Shown here in pieces: positions 9,059-18,591 of a DNA stretch of 64,000 bases. Below the pieces are notes generated by a model. The model did no database searches. It was given only the letters and a program-made list of their open reading frames with translations, and was not told where the DNA came from. Numbering within the stretch: position 1 is the stretch's first letter; each line of letters starts with the position of its first letter. The translations under genes were made by a program, and so were the position numbers. This DNA is from Ulvibacter algarum (GTDB lineage: Bacteria; Bacteroidota; Bacteroidia; Flavobacteriales; Flavobacteriaceae): assembly GCA_947488905.1 (NCBI GenBank), contig CANLBJ010000002.1:674919-738918 (forward strand). Reading direction: 5' to 3'.

Positions 9059-9547
9059 ATGAAACAACATCATTTTACAGGTAGTACATTAGAATTGAGT
9101 ATTAAAAAATCTCCGCTTATCATAAGAGGCTTAATGTTTATAGTTGCTTTTGCCACTGTACTTTTCCCAATATTAGGAGTTATCGCAGCAATAAATATGG
9201 GTAATAAACCTAAAATAGGACACATAATTGGCCCACTACTTTCTGGGCTTTTAGGGTTTTACATTTTAAGAATATCGCTCTGGAACACGTACGGTAAAGA
9301 AACTATTAAAGTTGGTAATTCAACAATAGAACATCTTGCAGATTATGGATGGTTCAAGGACGGTAAAAAAACACTCAACTTAAAAAATTTAGAATTTACT
9401 GTTAATCAAGTGGGCTATGAAGATGATAAAATGGGAACGTTAGTAATGACTGATGATACTGATGAAATTAGCACAGTTATAAAATTACCAATACAGCAAA
9501 TTGAAGAATTGATAGAAAAAATTAAGCTATTAATAACTAATAGATAG
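9059..9547 (+). CDS. Small membrane protein of unknown function (162 aa)
   Basis: I do not recognise the family. I take the ATG at 9059 (MKQHHFTGSTLELSIKKSPL) as the start. An upstream TTG at 9023 would add 12 residues with no conservation signal. Two hydrophobic helices are seen at about residues 22-44 and 55-72. They are followed by a soluble C-terminal part (about 90 residues) with strands such as KETIKVGNSTIEHLADYGWF, recalling the PH-like domains of small inner-membrane proteins; that is only an impression. It is flanked by ridA (same strand) and the convergent TamB-like gene, and probably lacks essential partners here. Confidence 0.65.
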   Translation: MKQHHFTGSTLELSIKKSPLIIRGLMFIVAFATVLFPILGVIAAINMGNKPKIGHIIGPLLSGLLGFYILRISLWNTYGKETIKVGNSTIEHLADYGWFKDGKKTLNLKNLEFTVNQVGYEDDKMGTLVMTDDTDEISTVIKLPIQQIEELIEKIKLLITNR

Positions 9548-9581
9548 AGAGTTACATTAAAGCTAGATTAGAAAAAACCAA

Positions 9582-12500
9582 CTATTCGTTCCCTTCTGGC
9601 ACATTTCCGAAGCCTTTAGGGAGACCACTATCATCTGGCACTACCAGCAACTCCTCTTCTTTCTGTTGTTCTAAAGACAGTTTTTTATTGAAAAATCTAA
9701 AAACGAGTTCTTTAAAAGTATTAAAATCTACAGAATAAGACATCCCAAAACCTTGTTCAAAAATTTGATCTTCTCCTATAAACTGAATATCTGCTTGTCT
9801 GTTAAAGAAGTTCATACGCAGACTACCGTCTTCATTTACCAACCATTGTATCTCAACCTCACCGGCAACCGCGGTGTCATTTACATCACCAATAGGTACA
9901 CCTAGGGTTCCATTAATTAGTAACTTATCAGATATTTTTGTAGATATTGAAATACCAAGTTCATCTGCTGTTTCTGTGGTAGGAGAACTTTGTCCTGTTT
10001 GATAATCAATGGCAAAATTGAATTTCCCATCTTTATCAGACAATAAGTCTCCAACTAAACTTGACACTTGATCTGCCAGTAAATTACCTCCAAAACTACC
10101 TGCTCCAGCAAAGTCATCATTTACAAAAGAATTAGACGCTAGTAAGAATATGGCTTGTTTTTGGCGTTGCTCTTCTCCTTGTAATTTATATTCTAACTCA
10201 CTTCGCACAATAGAACTTACCTTAGGAAATTCTACTTTAAAACCTAAGTCTGGCTGTGACAACTCACCTGTTAAGTCTACTACCACTTCTACCGGTATTT
10301 TTCTGTTTACCGTAGGGTTGTCTAGTAAAATTGATGGATTAGCATTTGTTTTATAAACTGCACTTAAATTGAGGTTTGCTTTTTCTGGCTTACCATCCCA
10401 CGTAATACTACCACCAGGCACCACCTCTATTTGTCGTTCAATGAGTCCTCCATATTTGAAGTCAAAATCTCCGCTTATCACCAAGAAATCTCCCCACATA
10501 TTAAATTTACCCAATGTATTTATTTCTATCAATAGAATACCTGCACCTTTCCCTCTTAATGTGCTACCATTGGTTTGATCTACTACTACTTCTACTTCTG
10601 CATTTTGATTAATATCTAATTCAAAATTTAGTGTTACTCCTTTGACCTCTTCTATAACAATCTCTTCACCTGTTATTCGAGCCTGCTTTTCTTCAGGAGA
10701 AATAAAACGCACAAAAGAGTCATCTCCTATACTTTCTGTTTCTGAAATTGGAATTTTAAATGTAGTTCCCTCTTCTGTTGAAGCTTCAACATCTATTACT
10801 AATTCTTTAATAGGCCCTGCTATATTTACTCCTCCACTAATAAATGCTGTACCGTAATATAGTGCATCTTCTTCTGGAGGTGTATCTAAAGCAAGCAGTC
10901 TATCTGGTGCATCTATTTTTAAATTTAAAGCCCAGTCTAAAAAGTTTGAATGTGTTGCATTACCAGATAGTATTCCTTTAGTTTTATATTTTACATCTGT
11001 TATACCTATAGGCTCTATTTCTATTTTTGTTTTAGATAAATTTAAAATTGCATTGTTTGCTATATCAAAATTAGTGTTCAAAAAAGGGACATTAAGTCCG
11101 CTATTTTCTAAGGCTAATCTTCCATTTATATCTGGAGATTTATAATTGCCTGTCACTTTTGCATTACCTGTTAATAGCCCTCTAATATCTGTAATAACAT
11201 CGCCGCCAAAAGGGCTAAAAGCCTTCATATTAAAATCATTAAGTGATACGTTTAGGTCTATGGTAGGCGTATCATTAGAAACATCAATTTCCCCAACAGC
11301 GTTAATTGACTTGACATCTTTATTGATAAGTGTCGTGTTTATTTTATAATTAGTGAGGTTTTCGTTTCCTTGTACATCAAGTGTAAGATCTCCAAAGGCT
11401 GTTTCATTGATGACAACATCTGTAATTTTAACGTTACTATCTGGGAAAAAAGCCCCTCCTTTTTGAAGAAAATTAAGACGTCCTGTAATGTTTCCGTCAA
11501 GTCTAAGGCTATCTACTTTGGGCACTAGGTGTCCTACATTTACATCTGTAAATTCAACTTTTAGGTCTTTATAAGTAGAATCTTTTATTACTCCTTTTAG
11601 TTCTATAATCTCATTATCATGACTCAATTTAATATCGTCAATATCAATGTTCTTAAAACTATCGTCAAAGACAATTTTATTAAGCTTGTTGTTCTCTTTA
11701 TTTACATACCAAATGTTGTCATTAAATTTAATGTCTGATTTTGAAAAACCAACAACAGATTTTCCCTCTGGATTAATGGTATGATATAATGCTAAATTAA
11801 ATATATCTTGTTTAGTTTTTCCTCCTGCAAACTCAGAGCGTAAATACAATGTATCATTAATGGTCTTGTTAATTATTGCAAGGTTTTTTAAATCATAAAC
11901 CCCAGTATACACAGAGTCTACTTCTATATAAGTGTTGTATAGAGGGTTGCTATTATTAACTTCTACGGCAACTTTGCCTAGATAATTATTGTACAATAAT
12001 ATTTCTGGAGAATTAAAATTAAGCTTAAACTTAGTCTCATCTGATGATACTGAACCATCTATCTTAGTATTTTCACCCAAAGATAAAAATGGAACAAAAA
12101 GCTCTACAATTTTGTTATAGACTGTAAATTCATAATTAATATATTGGTCTGAGGTAACTTCTTGCGGTATATAATTGGCATAGATTTTACCTATTCCGTT
12201 TTTAAAAAGATTAGGGATATCTTCTATTGTAAAAATCCCTGAAATACTACCATCTATTATGTCTGGAGAGTTAACTGAAATGGTTCTTTTTTCACCTTCA
12301 AAACTAGATATTATATTAAAATCATCAAAGTAATAATCATCACGTTCATTTTGGTAAAAAGTTTCCTTTAAACTAATTTTTCCGCGTGCATTATCTAGAG
12401 TAGAACCATCCATGTCTACAATGAGTCTTCCTGCAAAGACACTAACACTGTCTCTTTTTAATAAGTTAAGCTTATTTAATTCTGCATAGGTTACATCTGC

Positions 12501-13988
12501 TTCAAAATCAAACTGATTAAACTCTTTTGAGACATCTACAATACCTTTAAAGTCTAATTTAACATTAGGGTCGTCAATTGAAAGATCTCCATTAAAAACA
12601 GGGTCTTTTAGGCTTCCTGACACTCTTATGTTTTTATAATTATATCCTTCAAACTCAAATGAGGAAACCTTTCCTTTTAAATTTGTATTCACAGATTTTT
12701 GGGAGAATCCTGATCCTTTTACTCCTAGATCAGCAGATATTTTACCTAGTGATGCAGTTCCTGTAAGTTTCCCTAAATCAAAATTTTCTACTTTGACTTT
12801 CCCTCTATAGGTAGCTCTATCAAAATCATTAATATTCCCCATATCAAGGTCTACAATGGCTTTTCCTATTTTGCTTTGTAAAGTACTTTTTGATTTTAGT
12901 GTAGAGGTCGTAATTTGTGTTGTTCCTGTAAATTGAAAATCACCTAAAGGTTTTAATTGTTCAGGTAAATTTTCACCAATTAAACGAGGCATAAACCTTC
13001 TTAAATCATAATAACTTGTAGTTATATAGTGATTATTTGCTATTATAGAATATTCTCGATCTTCTTGAATTAAATCTTTTATTGTAAAATCGCCTCTTAC
13101 CTTTGTATTTCCTGAAGAGATTCTTGCATTTTTAAATCTAAAATCATTTAATGTTCCATCAAATTTACCATCAACAAAAAGAATTTGATTAGTCCCAAAC
13201 TCATTATAAAAGGTATTTAAATCATTTGTAGCTAATTTGCTATTCTCAAAAGTTGCATCAATGATAACACCGTTAATAAAATCTGACATTCCCTTTTCTT
13301 CTTCATAGTTAAATATGAGCGAACCTTTTAGCTCAGAGTCTGAAGAAATTAAAGTTAAATCTTCTAATTTCATTGCGGTTGTAGTGTAAGAAAACTTGGT
13401 TTGCAGATCTGAAATTTCAAAACCTCTTTGAGCAACAACAGACATACTATTTATTTGTGCCGTAACATCTATATCTTCAATCCTGAAATCATCTGCATCT
13501 ATTGATAATCCATCTAACATTAAAAGTTGTGGATTCTCGCTATTTTCATCTACAATATGAACTTCACTATCAAGAAGCTCTAAATGGTCTGCAAATAAAA
13601 CAAAAACGCTTGTCTTAGGTTTACCTGTATTAAACTTTTGAGAAAAAATTGAAAGGTTATCTTTTTCCTCTCCTTTATATACTTTATAATGAAGTTTTGC
13701 CTTAGTTAAAGCTATATCACCAAAACCAAAATTATCATTCAGTAAGTTTCTTATATTTAAAACATTTGCCTGTAATTCTTCTGCAAATATTAATGTGTCT
13801 TGATGATGATCTGTTATGTAAACGTCTCTTGCATCTACTTCTCCTCGCCAGTTAAGACCTATTCTATCAATGGCAATATCAACATCATACGTTTCTTTTA
13901 AACTTTCTGTAACCCTTTTTGCAATTTTTGTTTGAACAGCAGGTATAGATAAAGTAATGACTAGTAGTATGATTAGTACTACAATCAC
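9582..13988 (-). CDS. TamB-like translocation and assembly module protein (DUF490)
   Basis: A very large protein (1468 residues from the GTG at 13988) with an N-terminal membrane helix and a long beta-rich body of repeated AsmA/TamB-like segments. The C-terminal DUF490 domain (about the last 400 residues) includes GKFNMWGDFLVISGDFDF and VEVVVDLTGELSQPDLGF. TamB-family proteins span the periplasm and help insert outer-membrane proteins or move phospholipids; Bacteroidota have long versions. The frame stays open upstream to a stop at 14070-14072. It encodes a basic stretch (KKLGKILVRIFF) typical of the cytoplasmic side of the anchor, but I find no ATG, GTG or TTG there, so the true start is uncertain. 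It is divergent from tsaD. Confidence 0.88.
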   Translation of the reverse strand: MIVVLIILLVITLSIPAVQTKIAKRVTESLKETYDVDIAIDRIGLNWRGEVDARDVYITDHHQDTLIFAEELQANVLNIRNLLNDNFGFGDIALTKAKLHYKVYKGEEKDNLSIFSQKFNTGKPKTSVFVLFADHLELLDSEVHIVDENSENPQLLMLDGLSIDADDFRIEDIDVTAQINSMSVVAQRGFEISDLQTKFSYTTTAMKLEDLTLISSDSELKGSLIFNYEEEKGMSDFINGVIIDATFENSKLATNDLNTFYNEFGTNQILFVDGKFDGTLNDFRFKNARISSGNTKVRGDFTIKDLIQEDREYSIIANNHYITTSYYDLRRFMPRLIGENLPEQLKPLGDFQFTGTTQITTSTLKSKSTLQSKIGKAIVDLDMGNINDFDRATYRGKVKVENFDLGKLTGTASLGKISADLGVKGSGFSQKSVNTNLKGKVSSFEFEGYNYKNIRVSGSLKDPVFNGDLSIDDPNVKLDFKGIVDVSKEFNQFDFEADVTYAELNKLNLLKRDSVSVFAGRLIVDMDGSTLDNARGKISLKETFYQNERDDYYFDDFNIISSFEGEKRTISVNSPDIIDGSISGIFTIEDIPNLFKNGIGKIYANYIPQEVTSDQYINYEFTVYNKIVELFVPFLSLGENTKIDGSVSSDETKFKLNFNSPEILLYNNYLGKVAVEVNNSNPLYNTYIEVDSVYTGVYDLKNLAIINKTINDTLYLRSEFAGGKTKQDIFNLALYHTINPEGKSVVGFSKSDIKFNDNIWYVNKENNKLNKIVFDDSFKNIDIDDIKLSHDNEIIELKGVIKDSTYKDLKVEFTDVNVGHLVPKVDSLRLDGNITGRLNFLQKGGAFFPDSNVKITDVVINETAFGDLTLDVQGNENLTNYKINTTLINKDVKSINAVGEIDVSNDTPTIDLNVSLNDFNMKAFSPFGGDVITDIRGLLTGNAKVTGNYKSPDINGRLALENSGLNVPFLNTNFDIANNAILNLSKTKIEIEPIGITDVKYKTKGILSGNATHSNFLDWALNLKIDAPDRLLALDTPPEEDALYYGTAFISGGVNIAGPIKELVIDVEASTEEGTTFKIPISETESIGDDSFVRFISPEEKQARITGEEIVIEEVKGVTLNFELDINQNAEVEVVVDQTNGSTLRGKGAGILLIEINTLGKFNMWGDFLVISGDFDFKYGGLIERQIEVVPGGSITWDGKPEKANLNLSAVYKTNANPSILLDNPTVNRKIPVEVVVDLTGELSQPDLGFKVEFPKVSSIVRSELEYKLQGEEQRQKQAIFLLASNSFVNDDFAGAGSFGGNLLADQVSSLVGDLLSDKDGKFNFAIDYQTGQSSPTTETADELGISISTKISDKLLINGTLGVPIGDVNDTAVAGEVEIQWLVNEDGSLRMNFFNRQADIQFIGEDQIFEQGFGMSYSVDFNTFKELVFRFFNKKLSLEQQKEEELLVVPDDSGLPKGFGNVPEGNE

Positions 13989-14022
13989 AAAAAATATTCT
14001 AACAAGTATTTTGCCTAGTTTT

Positions 14023-14049
14023 TTGATAGCTATTAATGTTTTACTTTTG
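14023..14049 (+). promoter_or_regulatory. Predicted promoter of tsaD
   Basis: TTG at 14023-14025 and TACTTTTG at 14042-14049 are separated by 16 bp. They match the Bacteroidota -33 TTG and -7 TAnnTTTG elements. The start codon of tsaD is at 14078, giving a leader of about 20-25 nt. The promoter lies inside the open frame upstream of the divergent tamB-like gene. Confidence 0.5.
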
Positions 14050-14077
14050 ACACCAAATAATATGCCCTTTTACATTT

Positions 14078-15097
14078 ATGCAAAATAACACTTATATATT
14101 AGGTATTGAATCTTCTTGTGATGATACAGCTGCAGCCGTTATACATAACAGCAAGATATGCTCTAATGTTGTTGCAACTCAAAAAATTCATGAGGAATAT
14201 GGTGGTGTTGTTCCAGAACTAGCCTCACGTGCTCATCAACAGAATATTGTCCCTGTAATTCATCAAGCGTTACGCGAGGCAAATATCGATAAAAAACAGT
14301 TATCAGCAATCGCTTTTACAAGAGGTCCTGGATTAATGGGATCACTTCTTGTAGGTACCTCATTTGCAAAGTCTTTAGCAATGGGATTAGATATTCCGTT
14401 AATAGATGTAAATCATATGCAGGCGCATATTTTAGCGCATTTTATTGATAATGGAGATAATAGAATGCCACAGTTTCCATTTTTAGCAATGACTATTAGT
14501 GGTGGTCACACACAAATTGTAAAAGTGAGTTCGCATTTTGATATGCAAATATTAGGTGAGACTATTGATGATGCCGTAGGTGAAGCATTTGATAAAAGCG
14601 CAAAAATACTAGGTCTTCCCTACCCTGGTGGTCCTTTAATTGATAAATATGCCCAGTTGGGAGACCCAAAACGTTTTCAATTTACAAAACCAAAGGTGGG
14701 ACCTATGGATTTTAGTTTTAGTGGTTTAAAAACTGCTGTTCTTTATTTTATACAGAGAGAGGTAAAAGAAAACCCAAATTTTATAAAAGAAAATTTAGAA
14801 GATATTTGTGCTAGTTTACAATACACAATTGTCTCCTACTTAATGGACAAATTAAAAAACGCTGTAAAACATACGGGTATTAAAGAAATTGCAATTGGTG
14901 GAGGTGTTTCGGCAAACAGTGGTATTAGAAAAGCATTAGGCGAAGCAGAATCAAAATATGGTTGGAAAACTCACATTCCAAAATTTGAGTACTGTACAGA
15001 TAATGCTGCTATGATTGCAATAGTGGGAGAATTAAAATATAAAGAAGCACAATTTTCAACCCTTGATATTTCGGCTAAAGCAAGGTTAAAGCTCTAA
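14078..15097 (+). CDS. tsaD: tRNA N6-adenosine threonylcarbamoyltransferase TsaD
   Basis: This enzyme transfers the threonylcarbamoyl group from TC-AMP to A37 of ANN-decoding tRNAs (t6A), with TsaB and TsaE. The 339-residue protein shows the ASKHA fold with ILGIESSCDDTAAA at the N-terminus and the metal-binding pair His113/His117 (HMQAHILAH). It also has a glycine-rich SGGHTQIV segment and a late GGGVSANSG nucleotide-binding loop. Length and motifs are fully normal. It is cytoplasmic and a housekeeping gene. It is divergent from the tamB-like gene, with rsmE downstream on the same strand. Confidence 0.97.
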   Translation: MQNNTYILGIESSCDDTAAAVIHNSKICSNVVATQKIHEEYGGVVPELASRAHQQNIVPVIHQALREANIDKKQLSAIAFTRGPGLMGSLLVGTSFAKSLAMGLDIPLIDVNHMQAHILAHFIDNGDNRMPQFPFLAMTISGGHTQIVKVSSHFDMQILGETIDDAVGEAFDKSAKILGLPYPGGPLIDKYAQLGDPKRFQFTKPKVGPMDFSFSGLKTAVLYFIQREVKENPNFIKENLEDICASLQYTIVSYLMDKLKNAVKHTGIKEIAIGGGVSANSGIRKALGEAESKYGWKTHIPKFEYCTDNAAMIAIVGELKYKEAQFSTLDISAKARLKL

Positions 15098-15191
15098 ATA
15101 AAAAAAAGGGGTGTTAAACTTCTTTGAATGAAGTTATCTCACTGATCAAGTGACATTTCAGAAAAAACAAAACAATAGAAAAGAAATAAAA

Positions 15192-15902
15192 GTGAATTTA
15201 TTTTATCAAAAAGGCATATCTCCTACCGCTACTCAAGTAACGTTTGACAAAGACGAGAGTAGACACATACATAAAGTATTGCGTAAAAAAGAAGGTGACA
15301 TTTTGCACATTACTAATGGAGAGGGAGTCTTATTTACTACAGAAATTTTAAGTAGTAACCCAAAAAGTTGTATTGCAGAAGTAACAGAAACAAAACAAGA
15401 AGAACCACTATCATATCAACTACATATGGCAGTAGCACCCACAAAACTAAATGATAGGTTTGAGTGGTTTTTAGAAAAAGCAACAGAAATAGGCATTACA
15501 GAAATCACACCTATAATCTGTGATCATAGCGAGCGTAAAGTGATAAAAAAAGAGCGTTATGAAAAGATAATCATAAGCGCAATGAAACAATCTTTATCTT
15601 GTTATTTACCAAAACTTAATGATGCCATCTCCTTTACTGAATTTATAGGGTTGCCTCACGGCGAAAATTTTAAAGGCATTGCCCACTGTGAAGAAAATTT
15701 TACAAAAGAAAAACTTAAAGATTGTGTGGCATTAAAATCAAGTAATTTGATACTAATAGGTCCAGAAGGTGATTTTTCTATTAAAGAGATCGAAAAGTCT
15801 CAAAATAAAGGATTTAAGTCTATATCTTTAGGTACTCAAAGATTACGCACAGAAACAGCTGCAATTGTAGCTTGTCATACCTTTGCAGTTATTAATGACT
15901 GA
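15192..15902 (+). CDS. rsmE: 16S rRNA (uracil-1498-N3)-methyltransferase RsmE
   Basis: This SPOUT-class enzyme methylates U1498 of 16S rRNA using SAM. I choose the GTG at 15192 (VNLFYQKGIS, 236 residues) because family members begin with a short (M)xLFY segment. The alternative GTG at 15150 adds 14 lysine- and asparagine-rich residues. The N-terminal PUA-like domain carries DESRHIHKVLRKKEGD. The C-terminal trefoil knot shows LIGPEGDFS and LGTQRLRTETAAI, the SAM-binding loops. It follows tsaD by about 95 bp with no strong terminator, so the two may be co-transcribed. Confidence 0.93.
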   Translation: MNLFYQKGISPTATQVTFDKDESRHIHKVLRKKEGDILHITNGEGVLFTTEILSSNPKSCIAEVTETKQEEPLSYQLHMAVAPTKLNDRFEWFLEKATEIGITEITPIICDHSERKVIKKERYEKIIISAMKQSLSCYLPKLNDAISFTEFIGLPHGENFKGIAHCEENFTKEKLKDCVALKSSNLILIGPEGDFSIKEIEKSQNKGFKSISLGTQRLRTETAAIVACHTFAVIND

Positions 15903-16031
15903 TTATCGAAAAAACAAGCACCTTAAGTAAATAAAATCCTACATGTCGTTTATTTACAGTATATTGCACTCAGATTTATAACTAGTTCTCCATTCCTCTT
16001 TCAGAACAGATATACTATTTAAATCAAAATT

Positions 16032-16208
16032 ATGGCACAAACTACTCTAGTTGTTAATAAACAACTTACAAGAAAAAGAAGACCGCAAATGCGCATCGTT
16101 ACCGATGTGCAAACCATTACTCAAAGAGAAAAGAAAAGAATTGATTTAGTAACTGATCACAAGTTTTTTTTAGACACTCTCTTTTGCGAAATGATTGAAA
16201 AAATATAA
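16032..16208 (+). CDS. Possible small basic protein (58 aa), unknown
   Basis: An ATG ORF of 58 codons lies in an otherwise empty 350-bp gap. The product begins MAQTTLVVNKQLTRKRRPQM and ends FFLDTLFCEMIEKI. The first half is strongly basic (KQLTRKRRPQ) and the second half has an amphipathic, helical look. The ORF lies between rsmE and the DUF4159 gene on the same strand, 129 bp after rsmE. No signal peptide or membrane segment is seen. I do not recognise a family; it could bind nucleic acid or be a chance ORF. The absence of any competing reading and the normal codon texture favour a real gene. Confidence 0.5.
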   Translation: MAQTTLVVNKQLTRKRRPQMRIVTDVQTITQREKKRIDLVTDHKFFLDTLFCEMIEKI

Positions 16209-16239
16209 GCTTACATCGAGTTCTTCAAGATCCTTTTTT

Positions 16240-16247
16240 TACTTTTG
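16240..16247 (+). promoter_or_regulatory. Possible -7 element upstream of DUF4159 gene
   Basis: TACTTTTG matches TAnnTTTG and lies 5 bp before the ATG at 16253. No good TTG is found 17-20 bp upstream (only TTACATC). If used, the transcript would be almost leaderless. Confidence 0.3.
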
Positions 16248-16252
16248 AAATT

Positions 16253-16897
16253 ATGATGAAGAATTTTTTATTATTGTGTACGCTTTGTATATTTCAAATT
16301 ACTATTTCTCAAGAAATAGCTGTTATCCAATATGGCGGCGGTGGAGATTGGTATGGTAACCCCACAGCATTACCCAATCTCGCAAAATTCTGCAATAAAG
16401 AACTTAACACTACTCTTTCTACAAAGGCAACAGCAGTTAAGCCTAACAGTGTAGATCTTTTTAATTACCCTTTTGTTCATATAACTGGTCACGGTAACGT
16501 ATTTTTTAGTGATGAAGATGTCACTAATTTACAAACCTATTTACTTAGTGGTGGCTTTTTACACATAGATGACAATTATGGTATGGATGATTATATACGT
16601 AAAGAAATAACAAAGCTATTCCCTAATTCTACTCTAGAAGAACTAGCCGGTAATCACCCTATATTTAACTATAAATATAAATTTCCAGATGGTTTGCCTA
16701 AAATACATGAGCACGACAATTTAAGACCTCAAGCATTTGGCATCACCATAGACGGTAGATTAGTTTTGCTTTATACTTTTGAGAGCGATTTAGGAGATGG
16801 ATGGGAAAATCCAGAAATACATAATGACCCTCAAGAAGTAAGATTAAAAGCATTGCGTATGGGAGCAAACATTCTCACATATGCTTTTGAAAACTGA
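16253..16897 (+). CDS. DUF4159 domain-containing exported protein
   Basis: The 214-residue protein has a short signal peptide (LLLCTLCIFQITISQ; the start may be the first or second of two adjacent ATGs). The whole mature part is a DUF4159 domain, recognised by IQYGGGGDWYGNPTALPNL, the LFNYPFVHITGHGNVFFSD stretch and GGFLHIDDNYGMDDYI. The fold is glutamine-amidotransferase-like, but no catalytic Cys is visible at the usual place. Its function is undefined; DUF4159 proteins often sit near MoxR/aerotolerance-like genes, which are not here. It is followed 12 bp later by a TrmH-family methylase. Confidence 0.9.
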   Translation: MMKNFLLLCTLCIFQITISQEIAVIQYGGGGDWYGNPTALPNLAKFCNKELNTTLSTKATAVKPNSVDLFNYPFVHITGHGNVFFSDEDVTNLQTYLLSGGFLHIDDNYGMDDYIRKEITKLFPNSTLEELAGNHPIFNYKYKFPDGLPKIHEHDNLRPQAFGITIDGRLVLLYTFESDLGDGWENPEIHNDPQEVRLKALRMGANILTYAFEN

Positions 16898-16909
16898 ATC
16901 CACTCCCCT

Positions 16910-17422
16910 ATGAGTCATCAACTTACCCATCAAGAAAACACATTTACTGGCAAAAAATTTCCTATCACTGTGATTTGTGATCATCTAGATAGTCCTGCAA
17001 ATCAAGGCGCATTATTTAGAGTTTGTGAAGCTTTTGGTGTAAAAGAAATAATTTTCTACGGAAACACAATAGACATTAGATCTTCACGCTTAAAAAGAAC
17101 AGCAAGAAGCACAGAAAAACAAATAGCATACAGCTGTGTTTCAGACTTAGAAGATGTACTTGCAACCCTGCAAAAATCAAACACTCAATTAATTGGGCTT
17201 GAGATAACCTCAAATAGTAAACCTTTACAACAACTATCATTATCTAATGACAAAAACATAGCCATTGTTTTAGGTAGTGAAAAACACGGTATTTCTGCAG
17301 AGTTACTCAGTCAAATAGATTCTATTTATCATATACCTATGTTTGGGACTAATAGTAGTATGAATGTAATACAATCTGCTGGTATTGCTTTATACGCAGT
17401 AACAAATAAAGTAACCTCTTAA
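16910..17422 (+). CDS. TrmH/SpoU-family RNA 2'-O-methyltransferase
   Basis: This is a 170-residue SPOUT methyltransferase of minimal length. The three family motifs are visible: motif 1 near the N-terminus (HLDSPANQGALFRVCEAFG, with the Asn-x-Gly-Ala context), motif 2 VLGSEKHGIS and motif 3 SSMNVIQSAGIALYAV. The N-terminal substrate-binding domain of RlmB/TrmH types is missing, as is common in Bacteroidota. The RNA target (tRNA or rRNA ribose) cannot be told from sequence. It follows the DUF4159 gene by 12 bp and probably shares its transcript. Confidence 0.9.
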   Translation: MSHQLTHQENTFTGKKFPITVICDHLDSPANQGALFRVCEAFGVKEIIFYGNTIDIRSSRLKRTARSTEKQIAYSCVSDLEDVLATLQKSNTQLIGLEITSNSKPLQQLSLSNDKNIAIVLGSEKHGISAELLSQIDSIYHIPMFGTNSSMNVIQSAGIALYAVTNKVTS

Positions 17423-17493
17423 TTTTTTGCTAATTCTAAACTAAGCCACAAATTATCATTGTAATTTGCATACTTTAGTTACTTTCTAAAACT

Positions 17494-18588
17494 ATGAACT
17501 TAACGGCAAAAAATGTTTCAAACGGAATCTTACGCTCAATAGCTATTATTGTAGCTGTATTTGTTCTTGGATGGTTTTTATATAGCATTAAAGCGCTATT
17601 TCTTTTTTTAGGTATAGCAGCTGTAATTTCTTTAATCGCTAGACCTGTCGTTTATTTTCTAAAATCACGCTTAAAATTTAGTAACTCTCTAGCTTCTATA
17701 ACCACCTTAATTGTTGTGTTATTTGCAGTGAGTATTTTAATGTGGCTTTTTGTGCCAATAATTATAGAACAAGGAAAAAACATAGCAAATATAGATTTTG
17801 AGCTTGTTAATCAAGATTTAAATGAGTTAAGTGTTCAAGCTAGTGACGCCATAGGAGTAGAAAAAATAAACATAATTGAAACCATTAAAAACTCTGAACA
17901 AGTTAAAAGTTTTGACATAGAGCTAATACCTAGTTTTTTTGATATGTTTATTAATAACCTTGGTGATGGGTTGGTAGGTTTATTTGCAGTGCTTTTTATC
18001 TCTTTCTTTTTAATTAAGGATGAAAACTTTATACCTAGTGCCGTTACTTCTTTTGCAAAAAAAGGGAATGAAAAGAGATTTTTAAGAGTTTTCACTAAGA
18101 TTAAAACTTTATTGTCTCGTTACTTTATTGGCTTAATGGTACAAATTTTAATATTATCTATATTTTACAGTATTCTACTACTTGTATTTGATATTGAAAA
18201 CGCGATAGCTATCGCTATCATATGTGCTTTTTTAAATATAGTACCTTATCTAGGCCCATTAATAGCTGGTGGTCTTATGATGCTAATAGTAGTGTCTAAT
18301 AACCTTGGTGCAGATTTTTCTTCAGAGCTTTTTCCTGTTTTATGTTATGTTTTTATAGGGTATTGTCTAGCTCAATTATTTGATAATCTTGTTACACAAC
18401 CCGTTATTTTTGGTAAAAGTGTGAAATCTCATCCTTTAGAGATATTTGTAGTTATTCTTATTGGGGGCTTTCTCTTCGGAATTTCTGGGATGATACTTGC
18501 CGTACCTGTTTACACAGCTTTAAAAGTAATTTCGAAAGAGTTTTTATCAGAATATAAGATCGTACAGCGATTGACTAAAAACCTATAA
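17494..18588 (+). CDS. AI-2E family transporter (PerM-like permease)
   Basis: The 364-residue integral membrane protein has about 7-8 hydrophobic helices. An N-terminal pair lies at about residues 13-55, one helix at about 65-88, a soluble periplasmic-type loop at about 90-150, and a C-terminal bundle beyond 150. Family-typical motifs are FFLIKDENFIPS, NIVPYLGPLIAGG and QPVIFGKSVKSHPLEIFVV. Members have been linked to AI-2 export or Na+/H+ antiport, but most substrates are unknown. It is 71 bp from the TrmH-like gene and 3 bp from the next gene on the same strand. Confidence 0.93.
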   Translation: MNLTAKNVSNGILRSIAIIVAVFVLGWFLYSIKALFLFLGIAAVISLIARPVVYFLKSRLKFSNSLASITTLIVVLFAVSILMWLFVPIIIEQGKNIANIDFELVNQDLNELSVQASDAIGVEKINIIETIKNSEQVKSFDIELIPSFFDMFINNLGDGLVGLFAVLFISFFLIKDENFIPSAVTSFAKKGNEKRFLRVFTKIKTLLSRYFIGLMVQILILSIFYSILLLVFDIENAIAIAIICAFLNIVPYLGPLIAGGLMMLIVVSNNLGADFSSELFPVLCYVFIGYCLAQLFDNLVTQPVIFGKSVKSHPLEIFVVILIGGFLFGISGMILAVPVYTALKVISKEFLSEYKIVQRLTKNL

Positions 18589-18591
18589 GAT

